The notes under the pieces are model-generated. The model was not told the origin of the DNA. It worked only from the letters and a program-made list of their open reading frames with translations, and did no database searches. Below are positions 26,225-37,327 of a stretch of DNA of 64,000 nucleotides, piece after piece. This DNA is from Gammaproteobacteria bacterium (GTDB lineage: Bacteria; Pseudomonadota; Gammaproteobacteria; Steroidobacterales; Steroidobacteraceae): positions 58,323-122,322 of the forward strand of contig JANYFY010000022.1 in assembly GCA_025359565.1 (NCBI GenBank), written 5' to 3'. The first letter of the stretch is position 1, and every line of letters begins with the position of its first letter. The position numbers were made by a program, and so were the translations under genes.

Positions 26225-27835
26225 CTATAGATTTTGGTAGTTAGGGCCAGAGCTACCTTCGGGCGTAACCCAAGTAATCTGAGCGTAAGGATCCTTAATA
26301 TCGCAGGCTTTGCAATGCACGCAATTGGAAGCGTTTATTTGTAATTTCTTACCTTGCGCACCGTCTGATACCATTTCATAGACATTGGCAGGGCAAAATC
26401 GGGTACAGGGATTGCCAAATTCAGTGGTGCAACGCGTCGCGCAAAGGTGGGTGTCGGCAACGTGCAAATGGACCGGCTGGTTTTCCTCGTGAGTGGTGCT
26501 TGCGAAAAACACGGATGCTAGTCGGTCGCGTGGGGGCAGGTCGCGCTCGCTCCAGTGACGCTCAGGCGAGTTATAGGCCTCGAGACGTTTCAAACTGGTA
26601 TGGTCGGCGTGGTTGGCGAGTGTCCACGGCACTTTCCCCATGGTCACAGTTTCCAATGCGAAATTAGCGATGCCCGTCCATAACCCGCGTTTGAAGCCTG
26701 GGCGGATGTTGCGCACTTTGTAGAGTTCGCGTCCCCCGGCCGATGCTCGCCAGGCGGCGTCGAAACCTACGCTACTGCCATGGGTCACAAAATGCGTCGC
26801 TGCACATACGCCTGAGCGGATGGCTTGATGGATGCCTTTGATCTTAGGCGCGTTGAGCGTCCCGCCCGCATCTCCCAGAAGCATGGCACCCGGCATTTCG
26901 AGAGTAGGCATGGATTGGTAACCCCCCTCGATGATGGTTCGTGCGCCAGCCGATAAGATTTCGCCGCCCTGTAACAAGCTCTTGATCGTCGGATGATTCT
27001 TGTACTGTTGAAACGCTTCAAAGGGTTGTAAGCGCGGATCTTCATAGTCAAGTGCTACGACAAATCCTACATACACTCGATCATGATCAAGGTGATAAAG
27101 AAAACTACCGCCATAGGTACGGTGGTCAAGCGGCCAACCTGCTGAGTGTTGAATAAGTCCCGGTTCGCAACGCCCCGCGGGCAGTTGCCACATTTCCTTG
27201 AAACCAAGTCCATAGGTTTGGGGTGATGATGTTGCGTCCAACTTAAATTTACTGATCAACTGTTTGGAGACGCTGCCGCGGCAACCTTCGCACAGCATGG
27301 TGATCTTGGCGTGTATTTCAGGGCCTAGGGTGAAATTGGGGCCGCGTACACCATTTTTTTCAATGCCCATGTCGCCAATACGTACGCCCCTAACCGCGCC
27401 CGAACTATCAAAAAGCGCTTCCGAAGCAGCAAAACCCGCGAAAATATCGACGCCCAGTTTCTCGGCCTGTTGGCCGAGTATTGGGGCTAGTTGGCCGAGA
27501 GAAATAATGAAATTTCCGTGGTTCGTCATCTGCGGCGGAGTAATAGGTGATTTGAAACGCTTGGAGCGCGTTAGAAAGAGAAACTCGTCGCGTAGCGCAG
27601 GGATACAGATGGCGGGCGGGTTTTTGCGCCATTCTGGGAAAAGTTCATCCAACGGTCCAGGTTCGAGGACTGCACCTGAGAGCGAATGCGCACCCAACGT
27701 GGCAGCTTTCTCTAATACGCAGATATTTAAGTCAGCATTCAGTTGTTTTAATCGGATCGCGCACGACAAGCCTGCCGGCCCCGCACCGACGATGGCGACG
27801 TCATATTCCATTACCTCACGTGGCTGTTCGCTCAT
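26225..27835 (-). CDS. etfD: Electron transfer flavoprotein-ubiquinone oxidoreductase
   Basis: A 536-residue membrane-associated enzyme passing electrons from ETF to ubiquinone. The FAD fold is at the start (DVAIVGAGPAGLSCAIRL), the ubiquinone-site region GNFIISLGQLAPIL and a second part with GVCAATHFVTHG follow, and the 4Fe-4S domain is at the end (TRFCPANVYEM, CVHCKACDIKDPYAQITW). It starts on the A of the thiolase TAATG. It links acyl-CoA dehydrogenases such as the glutaryl-CoA enzyme at 3.8 kb to respiration. The ETF subunits themselves are not in this window. Confidence 0.95.
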   Translation of the reverse strand: MSEQPREVMEYDVAIVGAGPAGLSCAIRLKQLNADLNICVLEKAATLGAHSLSGAVLEPGPLDELFPEWRKNPPAICIPALRDEFLFLTRSKRFKSPITPPQMTNHGNFIISLGQLAPILGQQAEKLGVDIFAGFAASEALFDSSGAVRGVRIGDMGIEKNGVRGPNFTLGPEIHAKITMLCEGCRGSVSKQLISKFKLDATSSPQTYGLGFKEMWQLPAGRCEPGLIQHSAGWPLDHRTYGGSFLYHLDHDRVYVGFVVALDYEDPRLQPFEAFQQYKNHPTIKSLLQGGEILSAGARTIIEGGYQSMPTLEMPGAMLLGDAGGTLNAPKIKGIHQAIRSGVCAATHFVTHGSSVGFDAAWRASAGGRELYKVRNIRPGFKRGLWTGIANFALETVTMGKVPWTLANHADHTSLKRLEAYNSPERHWSERDLPPRDRLASVFFASTTHEENQPVHLHVADTHLCATRCTTEFGNPCTRFCPANVYEMVSDGAQGKKLQINASNCVHCKACDIKDPYAQITWVTPEGSSGPNYQNL

Positions 27836-29022
27836 TAACTACACGTTTCTATCGCGATCGCGGTGGCCTCACCGCCGCCAATGCAAAGACTGGCGATACC
27901 ACGCTTCTTACCCTGCGCAAGCAAAGCATGAATCAGAGTCGTGGTTATGCGTGCTCCGGTGGCCCCGATAGGATGTCCTAGTGCGCAGGCACCCCCATTT
28001 GTATTAACCTTATTGGCATCTAACTGTAAGTCTCTAATGGCAGCCATAGTAACTACCGCAAAAGCCTCGTTAATTTCATATAGATCGACATCGGCCGCAT
28101 GCCAGCCTAACTTCGTGAGTAATTTTTGAATAGCTCCTACTGGAGCAAGTGTGAACCACTCCGGCTCGCGCGCGTAACTGACATACCCCAAGACTCGCGC
28201 CAACGGCTTAAGGCCATGAGTCCTTGCATATGACTCGCGCGTTAAAACGCAGGCGGCCGCTCCATCCGAAATGCTAGAAGAGCTAGCGGCAGTGACGCTG
28301 CCGTCTTTCTTAAACGCGGGTTTCAGTGTGGGAATTTTGGCAATGTCGAGGGTAAAAGGTGTTTCGTCTTGATCGATTCGCACTTCGCCCTTGCGGGTTT
28401 TGGTTGTAACCGGCGCAATTTCTGTGGCGAACGCATTTTGTGCAACGGCGGCTAGCGCACGACGTACCGATTCACTTGCAAAAATGTCTTGAGTGGCGCG
28501 CGTAAAGCCGTATTTCTCCGCGGTAGCCTCAGCAAAGCTACCCATCATTTGACCATCCCAGGGGCTTTGTAGTCCGTCAAAAAACATATGGTCCAATACT
28601 TCTTGGTGGCCCATGCGGTAACCTGCGCGTGCTTTGGGTAACAGATATGGCGCATTGCTCATGGATTCAAGACCGCCCGCTACGATTACTTGAGCGTTGT
28701 CTGCTAACAACTGATCTGCTGCTAGCATTAAGGTACGCATCGCAGAGCCACACATTTTATTGACGGTGGTTGCCGGAACCTGAGAGGGAATTCCGGCGCC
28801 AAGTGAGGCCTGACGAGCCGGGGCTTGACCTAAGCCTGCAGATAATACGCACCCCATCAGCACCTCGTCGATTTGCGCGGGTGGGATGCCGGCGTCCGCC
28901 ACCGCTGCGCGGATAGCGACACTACCCAGCAACGGGGCAGCTACCGAGGCGAACACACCCTGAAATGCACCGACGGGAGTACGACGGGCGGCAAGAATCA
29001 CTACGGGGTCAGTATTGTTCAT
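27835..29022 (-). CDS. Acetyl-CoA acetyltransferase (thiolase)
   Basis: A 395-residue thiolase. The nucleophile cysteine is in TTVNKMCGSAMRTLM (about residue 90), the second site GGACALGHPIGATGAR supplies His, and SLCIGGGEATAIAIE near the end supplies the general-base cysteine. The N-terminus VILAARRTPVGAFQG is that of the degradative/biosynthetic acetyl-CoA acetyltransferase (PhaA/AtoB) group. It would convert acetoacetyl-CoA plus CoA to two acetyl-CoA or the reverse. Placement ahead of ETF-QO suggests a role in acyl-CoA breakdown. Specificity for longer chains cannot be excluded. Confidence 0.9.
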   Translation of the reverse strand: MNNTDPVVILAARRTPVGAFQGVFASVAAPLLGSVAIRAAVADAGIPPAQIDEVLMGCVLSAGLGQAPARQASLGAGIPSQVPATTVNKMCGSAMRTLMLAADQLLADNAQVIVAGGLESMSNAPYLLPKARAGYRMGHQEVLDHMFFDGLQSPWDGQMMGSFAEATAEKYGFTRATQDIFASESVRRALAAVAQNAFATEIAPVTTKTRKGEVRIDQDETPFTLDIAKIPTLKPAFKKDGSVTAASSSSISDGAAACVLTRESYARTHGLKPLARVLGYVSYAREPEWFTLAPVGAIQKLLTKLGWHAADVDLYEINEAFAVVTMAAIRDLQLDANKVNTNGGACALGHPIGATGARITTTLIHALLAQGKKRGIASLCIGGGEATAIAIETCS

Positions 29023-29045
29023 AGCTCGATTATAACGGAGCTGGC

Positions 29046-29738
29046 CTAGTGCGCGAGCGGTTCTCTGATGGCCTCCGCCAGTAGCGCTCGGCTACGCAAG
29101 CGAGCATCGGCTGGTTCTAAAATATGCAACACCTCTACCCTAATGGGGTGACGACGTATCCTTAAGGTGCCGGCCGGCAGAGTGGCGCGCGCTCCGTGGA
29201 TTGCCATCACCACCACTGGCATATTAGAGCGCGAGGCGGTAGTAAAAGCGCCGCCATGAAATTTTCCGACCTCGGCGGTGCTGTTAAAGGTTCCTTCTGG
29301 AAAGAAAACTAAGGACTGGCCATTGGCCGCGCTTTTTAGCATGCGACGCGCATCGCTCGCCCCTTTGTGTCTATCAAAGCGTTCGACAAATTCCGAGCCC
29401 AGACCTTTAAGAAGTAGGCTGGCGACAGGCACTCGAACCATTTCCTTCTTGATTACAAAGGCAAAGTCGGGGGGAAGGGCGGCCGCGGCAATTAATCCGT
29501 CTAGATAACTAGAGTGGTTGGCTACGACTACGCAGGGTAGTTTCGGTAACCGCGCAATTCCTTCCACAGAAAATGGCACCCCGGCTAAGTGTAGAAAGCC
29601 TCGTGAAAATGCGCCTGCTACCTGGCGACGGGAACGCAAGTTGGGCAGGAACAAATTGATCAGCAGAACGGTCAAACCGAGGCCTAAGAATAAAAAGGCG
29701 CAGTAAATCCCGTATAAATAGCCTGCTACGGGCTTCAT
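29046..29738 (-). CDS. plsC: 1-acyl-sn-glycerol-3-phosphate acyltransferase
   Basis: A 230-residue membrane-bound acyltransferase making phosphatidic acid from lysophosphatidic acid. An N-terminal helix (YLYGIYCAFLFLGLGLTVLLINLFL) anchors it. The NHSSYLDGLI box (HX4D) and FFPEGTFNST box are intact. It is the first gene of the minus-strand run leading to thiolase and ETF-QO, 23 bases ahead of the thiolase start. Length is normal; other glycerolipid acyltransferases of the same family are possible. Confidence 0.9.
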   Translation of the reverse strand: MKPVAGYLYGIYCAFLFLGLGLTVLLINLFLPNLRSRRQVAGAFSRGFLHLAGVPFSVEGIARLPKLPCVVVANHSSYLDGLIAAAALPPDFAFVIKKEMVRVPVASLLLKGLGSEFVERFDRHKGASDARRMLKSAANGQSLVFFPEGTFNSTAEVGKFHGGAFTTASRSNMPVVVMAIHGARATLPAGTLRIRRHPIRVEVLHILEPADARLRSRALLAEAIREPLAH

Positions 29739-29794
29739 GATCGGTGATAAGGCTAATGTGATCTGGTTCTCCTTATGTTAAGACTTGCCGTTAC

Positions 29795-29810
29795 TGTGAT
29801 TCCGATCACG
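29795..29810. promoter_or_regulatory. CRP-like palindrome between plsC and xerD
   Basis: TGTGA-TTCCGA-TCACG at 29795-29810 matches the CRP/Vfr/Clp core TGTGA-N6-TCACA at nine of ten positions. It lies in the divergent gap between plsC and xerD, 57 bases from the plsC start and 84 from the xerD ATG. This supports a cAMP-receptor-type site by pattern only. Confidence 0.45.
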
Positions 29811-29893
29811 CCGATGCGCAAGGGCGGATCGCATACTTCAACCTGATAGCGAATACAGCACAATGTCGTGCAGATTTGGTAACTCAGAATATT

Positions 29894-30847
29894 ATGGCCA
29901 TGGCGCTCAAAAGATCCGCTTATACACGTACTTCTAGTACCGTACCCCCCGAGCATACGGTTGCAGATCCTGCGTTGCAGCGATTTCTTGACGCCGTATG
30001 GTTGGAGCGGGGTCTTTCGGCTAATACGTTAGCGGCTTACCGAGCAGATTTGACCGCATTGGCGCGCTGGCTGGAAAGCCATGACAGCGCCTTGCTGACC
30101 GCTACGCGCGCACAGTTATTGGGATTTATCGCAGCACGAGTTGAGGGTGGTTCACGGCCGCGCTCAACTGCGCGGCAGCTTTCCAGTTACAGACGGTTCT
30201 ATCGATTTATGTTGCGGGAGGGCATTGTTAGTCTTGATCCTACCAATCTGATTGCTATGCCGAAAATTGGACGCTCGCTACCGAAATCTTTGAGCGAGGC
30301 GGAAGTGGATTCATTGCTGGAAGCTCCCCTAGTGACCGACCCGTTGGGCCATCGCGATCGGACCATGCTTGAAGTGCTGTACGCCACGGGATTGCGGGTA
30401 TCTGAATTAGTAAGCTTAAAACACAATCAAGTTAATTTGAATCAGGGGGTCATGCGAGTAGTGGGTAAGGGTAATCGTGAACGCCTAATCCCTCTGGGTG
30501 AAGAATCGGTAAAATGGTTACAGCAATTTATGCAAGGACCTCGCACCGAAATTTTGCTGGAACGGCAAACTGAATACTTGTTCCCGACGCGTCGCGGTGA
30601 TCGCATGACCCGTCAGGCTTTCTGGCACATTATTAAACGTTATTCCAAAAAAGCGGGTGTCGACAAGGTTTTATCGCCGCATACCTTGAGGCATGCTTTC
30701 GCGACACATTTGTTGAATCACGGTGCGGATCTGCGGGTCGTTCAGATGCTGTTGGGGCATAGCGATTTGTCCACTACTCAAATATATACCCACGTTGCGC
30801 GGGAACGTCTGAAGGATTTGCATTCAACCCACCATCCACGTGGTTAA
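29894..30847 (+). CDS. xerD: Tyrosine recombinase XerD
   Basis: A 317-residue site-specific recombinase that works with XerC at dif to resolve chromosome dimers. An N-terminal SAM-like core-binding domain (LQRFLDAVWLERGLSANTLAAY) precedes the catalytic part with all signature residues: Arg in ATGLRVSELVSL, Lys in VVGKGNRERLIPLG, HTLRHAFATHLL (His and Arg), GHSDLSTTQIYTHV with His and the nucleophile Tyr. It has about 20 more residues at the N-terminus than E. coli XerD. ATG 29894 or 29900 is the likely start; a TTG at 29876 is possible. XerD rather than XerC is an inference from overall similarity. Confidence 0.88.
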   Translation: MAMALKRSAYTRTSSTVPPEHTVADPALQRFLDAVWLERGLSANTLAAYRADLTALARWLESHDSALLTATRAQLLGFIAARVEGGSRPRSTARQLSSYRRFYRFMLREGIVSLDPTNLIAMPKIGRSLPKSLSEAEVDSLLEAPLVTDPLGHRDRTMLEVLYATGLRVSELVSLKHNQVNLNQGVMRVVGKGNRERLIPLGEESVKWLQQFMQGPRTEILLERQTEYLFPTRRGDRMTRQAFWHIIKRYSKKAGVDKVLSPHTLRHAFATHLLNHGADLRVVQMLLGHSDLSTTQIYTHVARERLKDLHSTHHPRG

Positions 30848-30946
30848 GCGCTTCGCGGCATCATAACGGTTTAAAAGTGCTGAACTTTGATACGGGTCCG
30901 CGGTCCTAGACGTACTGATTGGCTCAAATCCATGCCGGAGATTTCC

Positions 30947-31726
30947 ATGCTGCAAAAGCTCGCTTGTATACTAATTTTAAGCGGGATCTGTCCAATGGGG
31001 GCAGTAGGTGCAATCTCTCCCGGAGTGACTTTGGCCCCCGCGGCCACCCTACCTAACGTTGATTCGCAAGATCCGCGCGTAAAGATATTGAAAAATTTGC
31101 CACTGGGATCAAAATTAGAGGACCTGCGAGCGTCGCCGATTCCGGGTATTTACGAATTCATGCAAGGGGCAGAGCTGAGTTATATCACGGCAGACGCCAA
31201 GTATTTTCTGGACGGGAATGTCTACGATATGGCGTCACGCGAGAATATAAGCGAAGCTCGCCGCATGCACGCGCGCGTCAGCATGATTAGCGAAGTGCCC
31301 GAATCGCAAATGCTGATTTTCGCTCCCAAAGATCCGCGCTATATGATTACGGTATTTACGGACGTGGATTGCGGCTATTGTCGGAAGCTCCATAGTGAAA
31401 TCGCGCAACTTAATCAACTGGGAATCAAAGTGCGCTATGTATTTTTTCCGCGTACGGGTCCCGGCAGCGAGAGTTGGCACAAGGCTGAAGCGGTGTGGTG
31501 TTCGCCCAATCGAAATGAAGCGTTGACCCGTGCTAAATCAGGGGCGCCGATGGACTTGACCAAGACCTGCGCGACACCGGTAGCGCGTGAGTACGCTCTA
31601 GGTCAAAGTCTTGGGGTCAGCGGCACACCCGCCATCATTACGGAAAACGGTAACTACATTTCCGGTTATATGCCGCCACAAGAACTCGTCAAAGCGCTAA
31701 AAGAAATGCAAATTGCCAAACGCTGA
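30947..31726 (+). CDS. dsbC: DsbC-type thiol:disulfide isomerase, periplasmic
   Basis: A 259-residue periplasmic disulfide isomerase. A signal peptide (MLQKLACILILSGICPMGAVGA) is followed by the dimerisation domain (about 50-120, with SPIPGIYEF and YFLDGNVYDM) and a thioredoxin-fold domain with active site CGYC in FTDVDCGYCRKLH, plus cis-Pro SGTPAIIT. A further Cys pair (VWCSPN and KTCATP) matches DsbC's structural disulfide. ATG 30947 has GGAG six bases upstream. In gammaproteobacteria dsbC is often next to xerD, as here. It repairs wrongly paired disulfides in exported proteins. Confidence 0.92.
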   Translation: MLQKLACILILSGICPMGAVGAISPGVTLAPAATLPNVDSQDPRVKILKNLPLGSKLEDLRASPIPGIYEFMQGAELSYITADAKYFLDGNVYDMASRENISEARRMHARVSMISEVPESQMLIFAPKDPRYMITVFTDVDCGYCRKLHSEIAQLNQLGIKVRYVFFPRTGPGSESWHKAEAVWCSPNRNEALTRAKSGAPMDLTKTCATPVAREYALGQSLGVSGTPAIITENGNYISGYMPPQELVKALKEMQIAKR

Positions 31727-31766
31727 ATAGTGCGATTGCTGCGCGTCGCGAGCGACGATAAACTCG

Positions 31767-32090
31767 CTAACGCTGCAACAATTTAAGCTTGTTGGGCACG
31801 CCTTCCCATTGTTTAGCATCGGCCGGCGCTGGCCCTTTCTCGCTAATAACAGGCCATTTCTTGGCTAATTCAGCATTAAGCTGTCTAAAGCTTTCCTGCC
31901 CTGGAGGTATTTCTTCTTCTGAGAAGATCGCTTGCACAGGACATTCCGGTTCGCACAGGGTGCAATCGATGCATTCATCGGGGTCGATCACCAAAAAATT
32001 AGGACCTTCATGGAAGCAGTCGACGGGGCAAACCTCCACGCAGTCCAGGTATTTGCATTTGATGCAGTTTTCGGTGACTACGAATGTCAT
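31767..32090 (-). CDS. fdxA: Seven-iron ferredoxin
   Basis: A 107-residue ferredoxin with one 3Fe-4S and one 4Fe-4S cluster. The cysteines are in [21 protein letters not shown] and [17 protein letters not shown], the arrangement of FdxA of Azotobacter and Pseudomonas; a C-terminal tail of about 45 residues is typical. It is an electron carrier, with no dedicated partner in the neighbourhood. It converges with dsbC across 40 bases that include a GC-rich hairpin (31744-31757) with no T-run. It lies 43 bases downstream of the Nudix gene. Confidence 0.94.
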   Translation of the reverse strand: MTFVVTENCIKCKYLDCVEVCPVDCFHEGPNFLVIDPDECIDCTLCEPECPVQAIFSEEEIPPGQESFRQLNAELAKKWPVISEKGPAPADAKQWEGVPNKLKLLQR

Positions 32091-32133
32091 GATTTGCCCT
32101 TCTAGAATGAAATTAAATTAGAATGAACTTAAA

Positions 32134-32679
32134 TTAAAACGAAGTTAACGGAATTTTTAGTTCTGAAAAATGATGCAGATCGCGCCCTGCAGCGCGATCT
32201 GCAAAATAGCTGCGTAATGTGAAGACTCCGCTGGGGAAGGCGAGCTCTGCCCATGGAATTTCCGCTTCTGAGTACAAACTGACCTCAAGGCTTTCGGGAC
32301 CCGGCGCAAATTCTTCGGTGATCATTTGCGCTCGAAACATCACGTGGACTTGGGCGGCGTGGGTGACGCTCACCACTGCCAGCAACGAGCGGATCTCAAC
32401 CCGGGCAAACGCTTCTTCATAACATTCGCGTGCTGCCGCCTGTTGCAGGGTTTCGCCATTTTCCATAAACCCCGCTGGAACTGTCCAGAAACCGCGGCGC
32501 GGCTCAATCGCCCGGCGGCATAACAGAATTTTGCCCTGCCAATGGGGTACGCAACCCAATACCAGGAGTGGGTTTTTATAGTGGACCATCCCACATTGGC
32601 TGCAAACAGAGCGCGGTAGGTGATCCCCCGGAGGGGTTTTTAAAACCACGGGCGAACCGCAGTTGCTGCAGAAATTCAA
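32134..32679 (-). CDS. Nudix hydrolase with zinc ribbon
   Basis: A 181-residue Nudix pyrophosphohydrolase. An N-terminal zinc ribbon (FCSNCG and SVCSQCG) is followed by the Nudix box GFMENGETLQQAAARECYEEAF, where catalytic glutamates are intact but the usual Gly after EE-x is Phe. The ribbon-plus-Nudix order resembles NudC-like NADH pyrophosphatases, but the chain is shorter and lacks their N-terminal domain. The substrate is probably a nucleotide diphosphate derivative. Between fdxA and a tRNA gene, all on the minus strand. Confidence 0.85.
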   Translation of the reverse strand: MNFCSNCGSPVVLKTPPGDHLPRSVCSQCGMVHYKNPLLVLGCVPHWQGKILLCRRAIEPRRGFWTVPAGFMENGETLQQAAARECYEEAFARVEIRSLLAVVSVTHAAQVHVMFRAQMITEEFAPGPESLEVSLYSEAEIPWAELAFPSGVFTLRSYFADRAAGRDLHHFSELKIPLTSF

Positions 32680-32703
32680 AGGTTATCCATAAATTTTTAA
32701 ACC

Positions 32704-32790
32704 TGGTGCCCGGAGAGGGAATCGAACCCACACGGTGTCACCACCACCGGATTTTGAGTCCGGCGCGTCTACCAGTTCCGCCATCCGGGC
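32704..32790 (-). tRNA. tRNA-Leu (anticodon CAA)
   Basis: An 87-base tRNA on the minus strand with encoded CCA. The acceptor stem pairs GCCCGGA with TCCGGGC; the anticodon stem CCGGA/TCCGG encloses loop CTCAAAA, giving anticodon CAA (reads UUG). A long variable arm (class II) and T arm GGGTTCGATTCCC are present. It is isolated, not in a tRNA cluster, and sits between the Nudix gene and queA. No integrase or repeat of its 3' end is visible near it. Confidence 0.97.
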
Positions 32791-32841
32791 ATGCCAGGCG
32801 CAATAGTATATGCGATTGCGGCTCTTGGTAGTATGCCCAAC

Positions 32842-35051
<2,210 letters not shown>

Positions 35052-35120
35052 TTTGGCCGCCGCTACTGTATAATGCGGCGCTTTATTCTGCGGCGTCGCC
35101 GCTAAAAATTGGGTGTAACC

Positions 35121-35450
35121 ATGGATTTCTTCATTAGTTCAGCCTATGCCCAGATGGGCGGTGCTGGGAGCCAGAATTTATTGAGCGCTCTTATGTTGCC
35201 GGCCGTGCTGCTAGCCGTGTTTTATTTCTTGCTCATTCGGCCTCAGAATAAACGCGCTAAAGAGCAGCGCGAGATGCTGACCAAAATTGCCGTCGGGGAT
35301 GAAGTCGCGACCGCCGGCGGAATTTTAGGCAAGGTTACCGAGGTCGGTGATCAGTATTTAACCTTAGAAATTGCGAGTGGCATCAGCGTGAAACTACAGA
35401 AATTCCAAGTGGCGCAAGTGCTGCCAAAGGGCACGGTAAAGAGCGCATGA
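35121..35450 (+). CDS. yajC: Sec translocase accessory protein YajC
   Basis: A 109-residue single-span membrane protein of the YajC family, part of the holo-translocon with SecD and SecF. The N-terminal helix (LMLPAVLLAVFYFLLIRPQNKRAKE) and the small cytoplasmic domain with EVATAGGILGKVTEV are family-typical. ATG 35121 is chosen; the frame allows TTG 35109. Its stop overlaps the secD start (ATGA), so the two are coupled. The upstream gap holds a TATAAT at 35069-35074 that may be a -10 element, but no clear -35. Confidence 0.94.
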   Translation: MDFFISSAYAQMGGAGSQNLLSALMLPAVLLAVFYFLLIRPQNKRAKEQREMLTKIAVGDEVATAGGILGKVTEVGDQYLTLEIASGISVKLQKFQVAQVLPKGTVKSA

Positions 35451-37300
35451 TTTCTTATCCCCGCTGGAAGATTGTGCTGGTTGCCATTGTGACAATTGTG
35501 GGTATTTTGTTAGCGCTGCCTAATTTATTTGGTGAAGAGAATGCGCTGCAGTTCGCTCGTGATCGGGCGATGGTCGAGGCCGGTGACCGGACCGCGATTC
35601 TGAAAGTATTGACTGATAAGGGTGTTACTCCGAGTGGAGCTTTTCTGGAGCAAGGTCGACTAACTTTGCGCTTTAGTAGTAAGTCTGACCAGCTTAAGGC
35701 ACGGGATTTCATCGCTGAGGCTAAGCCGCATGAATTTACCATTGCCTTGTCGCAAGCCTCGCGAGTTCCCGAGTGGATGCGAAATTTGGGGCTAAGTCCT
35801 TTGAAATTAGGCCTCGATTTGCGCGGCGGCGTGTACCTTGTCTATCAAGTCGACATACAGGGTGCGGTCAAACAGCAGCTTGATCATCATGAGCAGGATT
35901 TTCGGGCCTCGCTGCGCAACGCGCGCGTGCCTTATCAGGATGTGATGGTTGATTACCCTGCAAATCGAGTGCGGGTGTTGTTTCGCGATGCTGAGGCGCT
36001 CGCTAAGGGTCGCGCGGCCATTGTCGGGGATAGTCGTTCGGTGAGTTTGACGGAAACCGTAGTAGGTGTAGCCCCCGCGTTGGAATTGAAACTTACCCCG
36101 CAGGAAATTAAAGATCGCCAAGATTATGCAGTTCAGCAAAACATTGTCATTTTGCGCAATCGTTTAAATAGTCCGGAACTTGCGGTATCTGAGCCGCAAG
36201 TGGCTAGGCAAGGCGTTGATCGCATTGCCATTCAGTTGCCGGGACTACAAAATTCGGCCGAAGTGAAGAAAATCCTGGGTAAGACGGCGACACTAGAATT
36301 TCGTATGGTGGATGAAAATGATAATCCGCTTGAGGCGGTGACGACGGGACATGCGCCCTTAGGAGCGAAGCTCTATTACACCCGTGAGAAGCAACCCGTG
36401 TTATTGAAGCGCGACGTGGTCGTCACCGGCGATCAGTTGACCGACGCTTCCTACATGCCGAGCACTCAGGACGGCGCGGCGGTATCGGTGGGCCTTGATA
36501 GTCGCGGTGCGGCGAAAATGCTCAAGAATACCGAGGAAAATATTGGGCACTTGATGGCGGTGGTGTTTATTGATCGCTCGCGTGAAAAAAATGCGGAAGG
36601 TGTGGAAGTGGATCGCACTACAGAAGAGGTGATCAATCGCGCGACGATTCGCGGAGTATTTAGCAATAATTTCCAAATTACTGGAGTCAATCCTATCGAG
36701 GGGCGGGAACTTGCTTTATTGCTGCGCGCCGGTGGCTTGGCAGCGCCTTTGTCGGCCGTGGAAGAGCGGGCCATTGGGCCTAGCTTAGGTCAGGATAATA
36801 TTGATAAGGGCGTGCATGCGATGGTGTTTGGAATGTTGGCCGCCTTTATTTTTATGGCGGTGTATTACAAAGTATTTGGTTTAATTGCCGATCTGGTACT
36901 GGCAGTTAATGTGGTCTTGCTGACCGCATTGCTATCCATCGTGGGTGCAGCGCTGACCCTGCCCGGGATTGCGGCGGTAGTGCTCACCGTGGGTATGGCG
37001 GTAGACGCCAATATTCTGATTTATGAGCGTATTCGCGAGGAATTGCGTAACGGCGTGACGCCGCGTGCGGCGATTACGGCGGGTTTTGATCGGGCATTTT
37101 CCGCGATAATCGATTCAAACATCACGGCATTGATTGCGGGTGTGGTTCTATGGTTGTTTGGTGCGGGTGCGGTGCGCGGCTTTGCAGTGGTGCTGGTGCT
37201 AGGAATTGCGACTTCCATGTTTACTTCATTGATGGGTAGCCGTGCCGTGGTCCAGCTGGTTTACGGCGGTAAACGTAAAGTTGATCGGCTGGCAATTTAA
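35447..37300 (+). CDS. secD: Protein translocase subunit SecD
   Basis: A 617-residue RND-related membrane protein. TM1 at residues 7-24 is followed by a large periplasmic region (to about 450) holding LGLDLRGGVYLVYQVD, and then five more helices with DNIDKGVHAMVFGMLAAFIFMAVYYK and GMAVDANILIYERIREEL, the proton-relay type motif. With SecF it uses proton motive force to pull exported proteins out of SecYEG. secF follows after 27 bases. Length is normal for the proteobacterial form. Confidence 0.97.
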   Translation: MISYPRWKIVLVAIVTIVGILLALPNLFGEENALQFARDRAMVEAGDRTAILKVLTDKGVTPSGAFLEQGRLTLRFSSKSDQLKARDFIAEAKPHEFTIALSQASRVPEWMRNLGLSPLKLGLDLRGGVYLVYQVDIQGAVKQQLDHHEQDFRASLRNARVPYQDVMVDYPANRVRVLFRDAEALAKGRAAIVGDSRSVSLTETVVGVAPALELKLTPQEIKDRQDYAVQQNIVILRNRLNSPELAVSEPQVARQGVDRIAIQLPGLQNSAEVKKILGKTATLEFRMVDENDNPLEAVTTGHAPLGAKLYYTREKQPVLLKRDVVVTGDQLTDASYMPSTQDGAAVSVGLDSRGAAKMLKNTEENIGHLMAVVFIDRSREKNAEGVEVDRTTEEVINRATIRGVFSNNFQITGVNPIEGRELALLLRAGGLAAPLSAVEERAIGPSLGQDNIDKGVHAMVFGMLAAFIFMAVYYKVFGLIADLVLAVNVVLLTALLSIVGAALTLPGIAAVVLTVGMAVDANILIYERIREELRNGVTPRAAITAGFDRAFSAIIDSNITALIAGVVLWLFGAGAVRGFAVVLVLGIATSMFTSLMGSRAVVQLVYGGKRKVDRLAI

Positions 37301-37327
37301 GGTGCACTCGCAAAAGAGGATAAGGCA

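Noticed and set aside
29894..30847. Phage or integron integrase
   Set aside because: Sequence and the neighbouring dsbC gene fit chromosomal XerD; there is no att-like repeat or phage gene around it.
31744..31757. GC-rich hairpin between dsbC and fdxA as a bidirectional terminator
   Set aside because: Stem is only five or six pairs and no T-run lies on either side.
32704..32790. tRNA-Leu as integration site of a genomic island
   Set aside because: No integrase or repeat of the tRNA 3' end is near; both sides are housekeeping genes.
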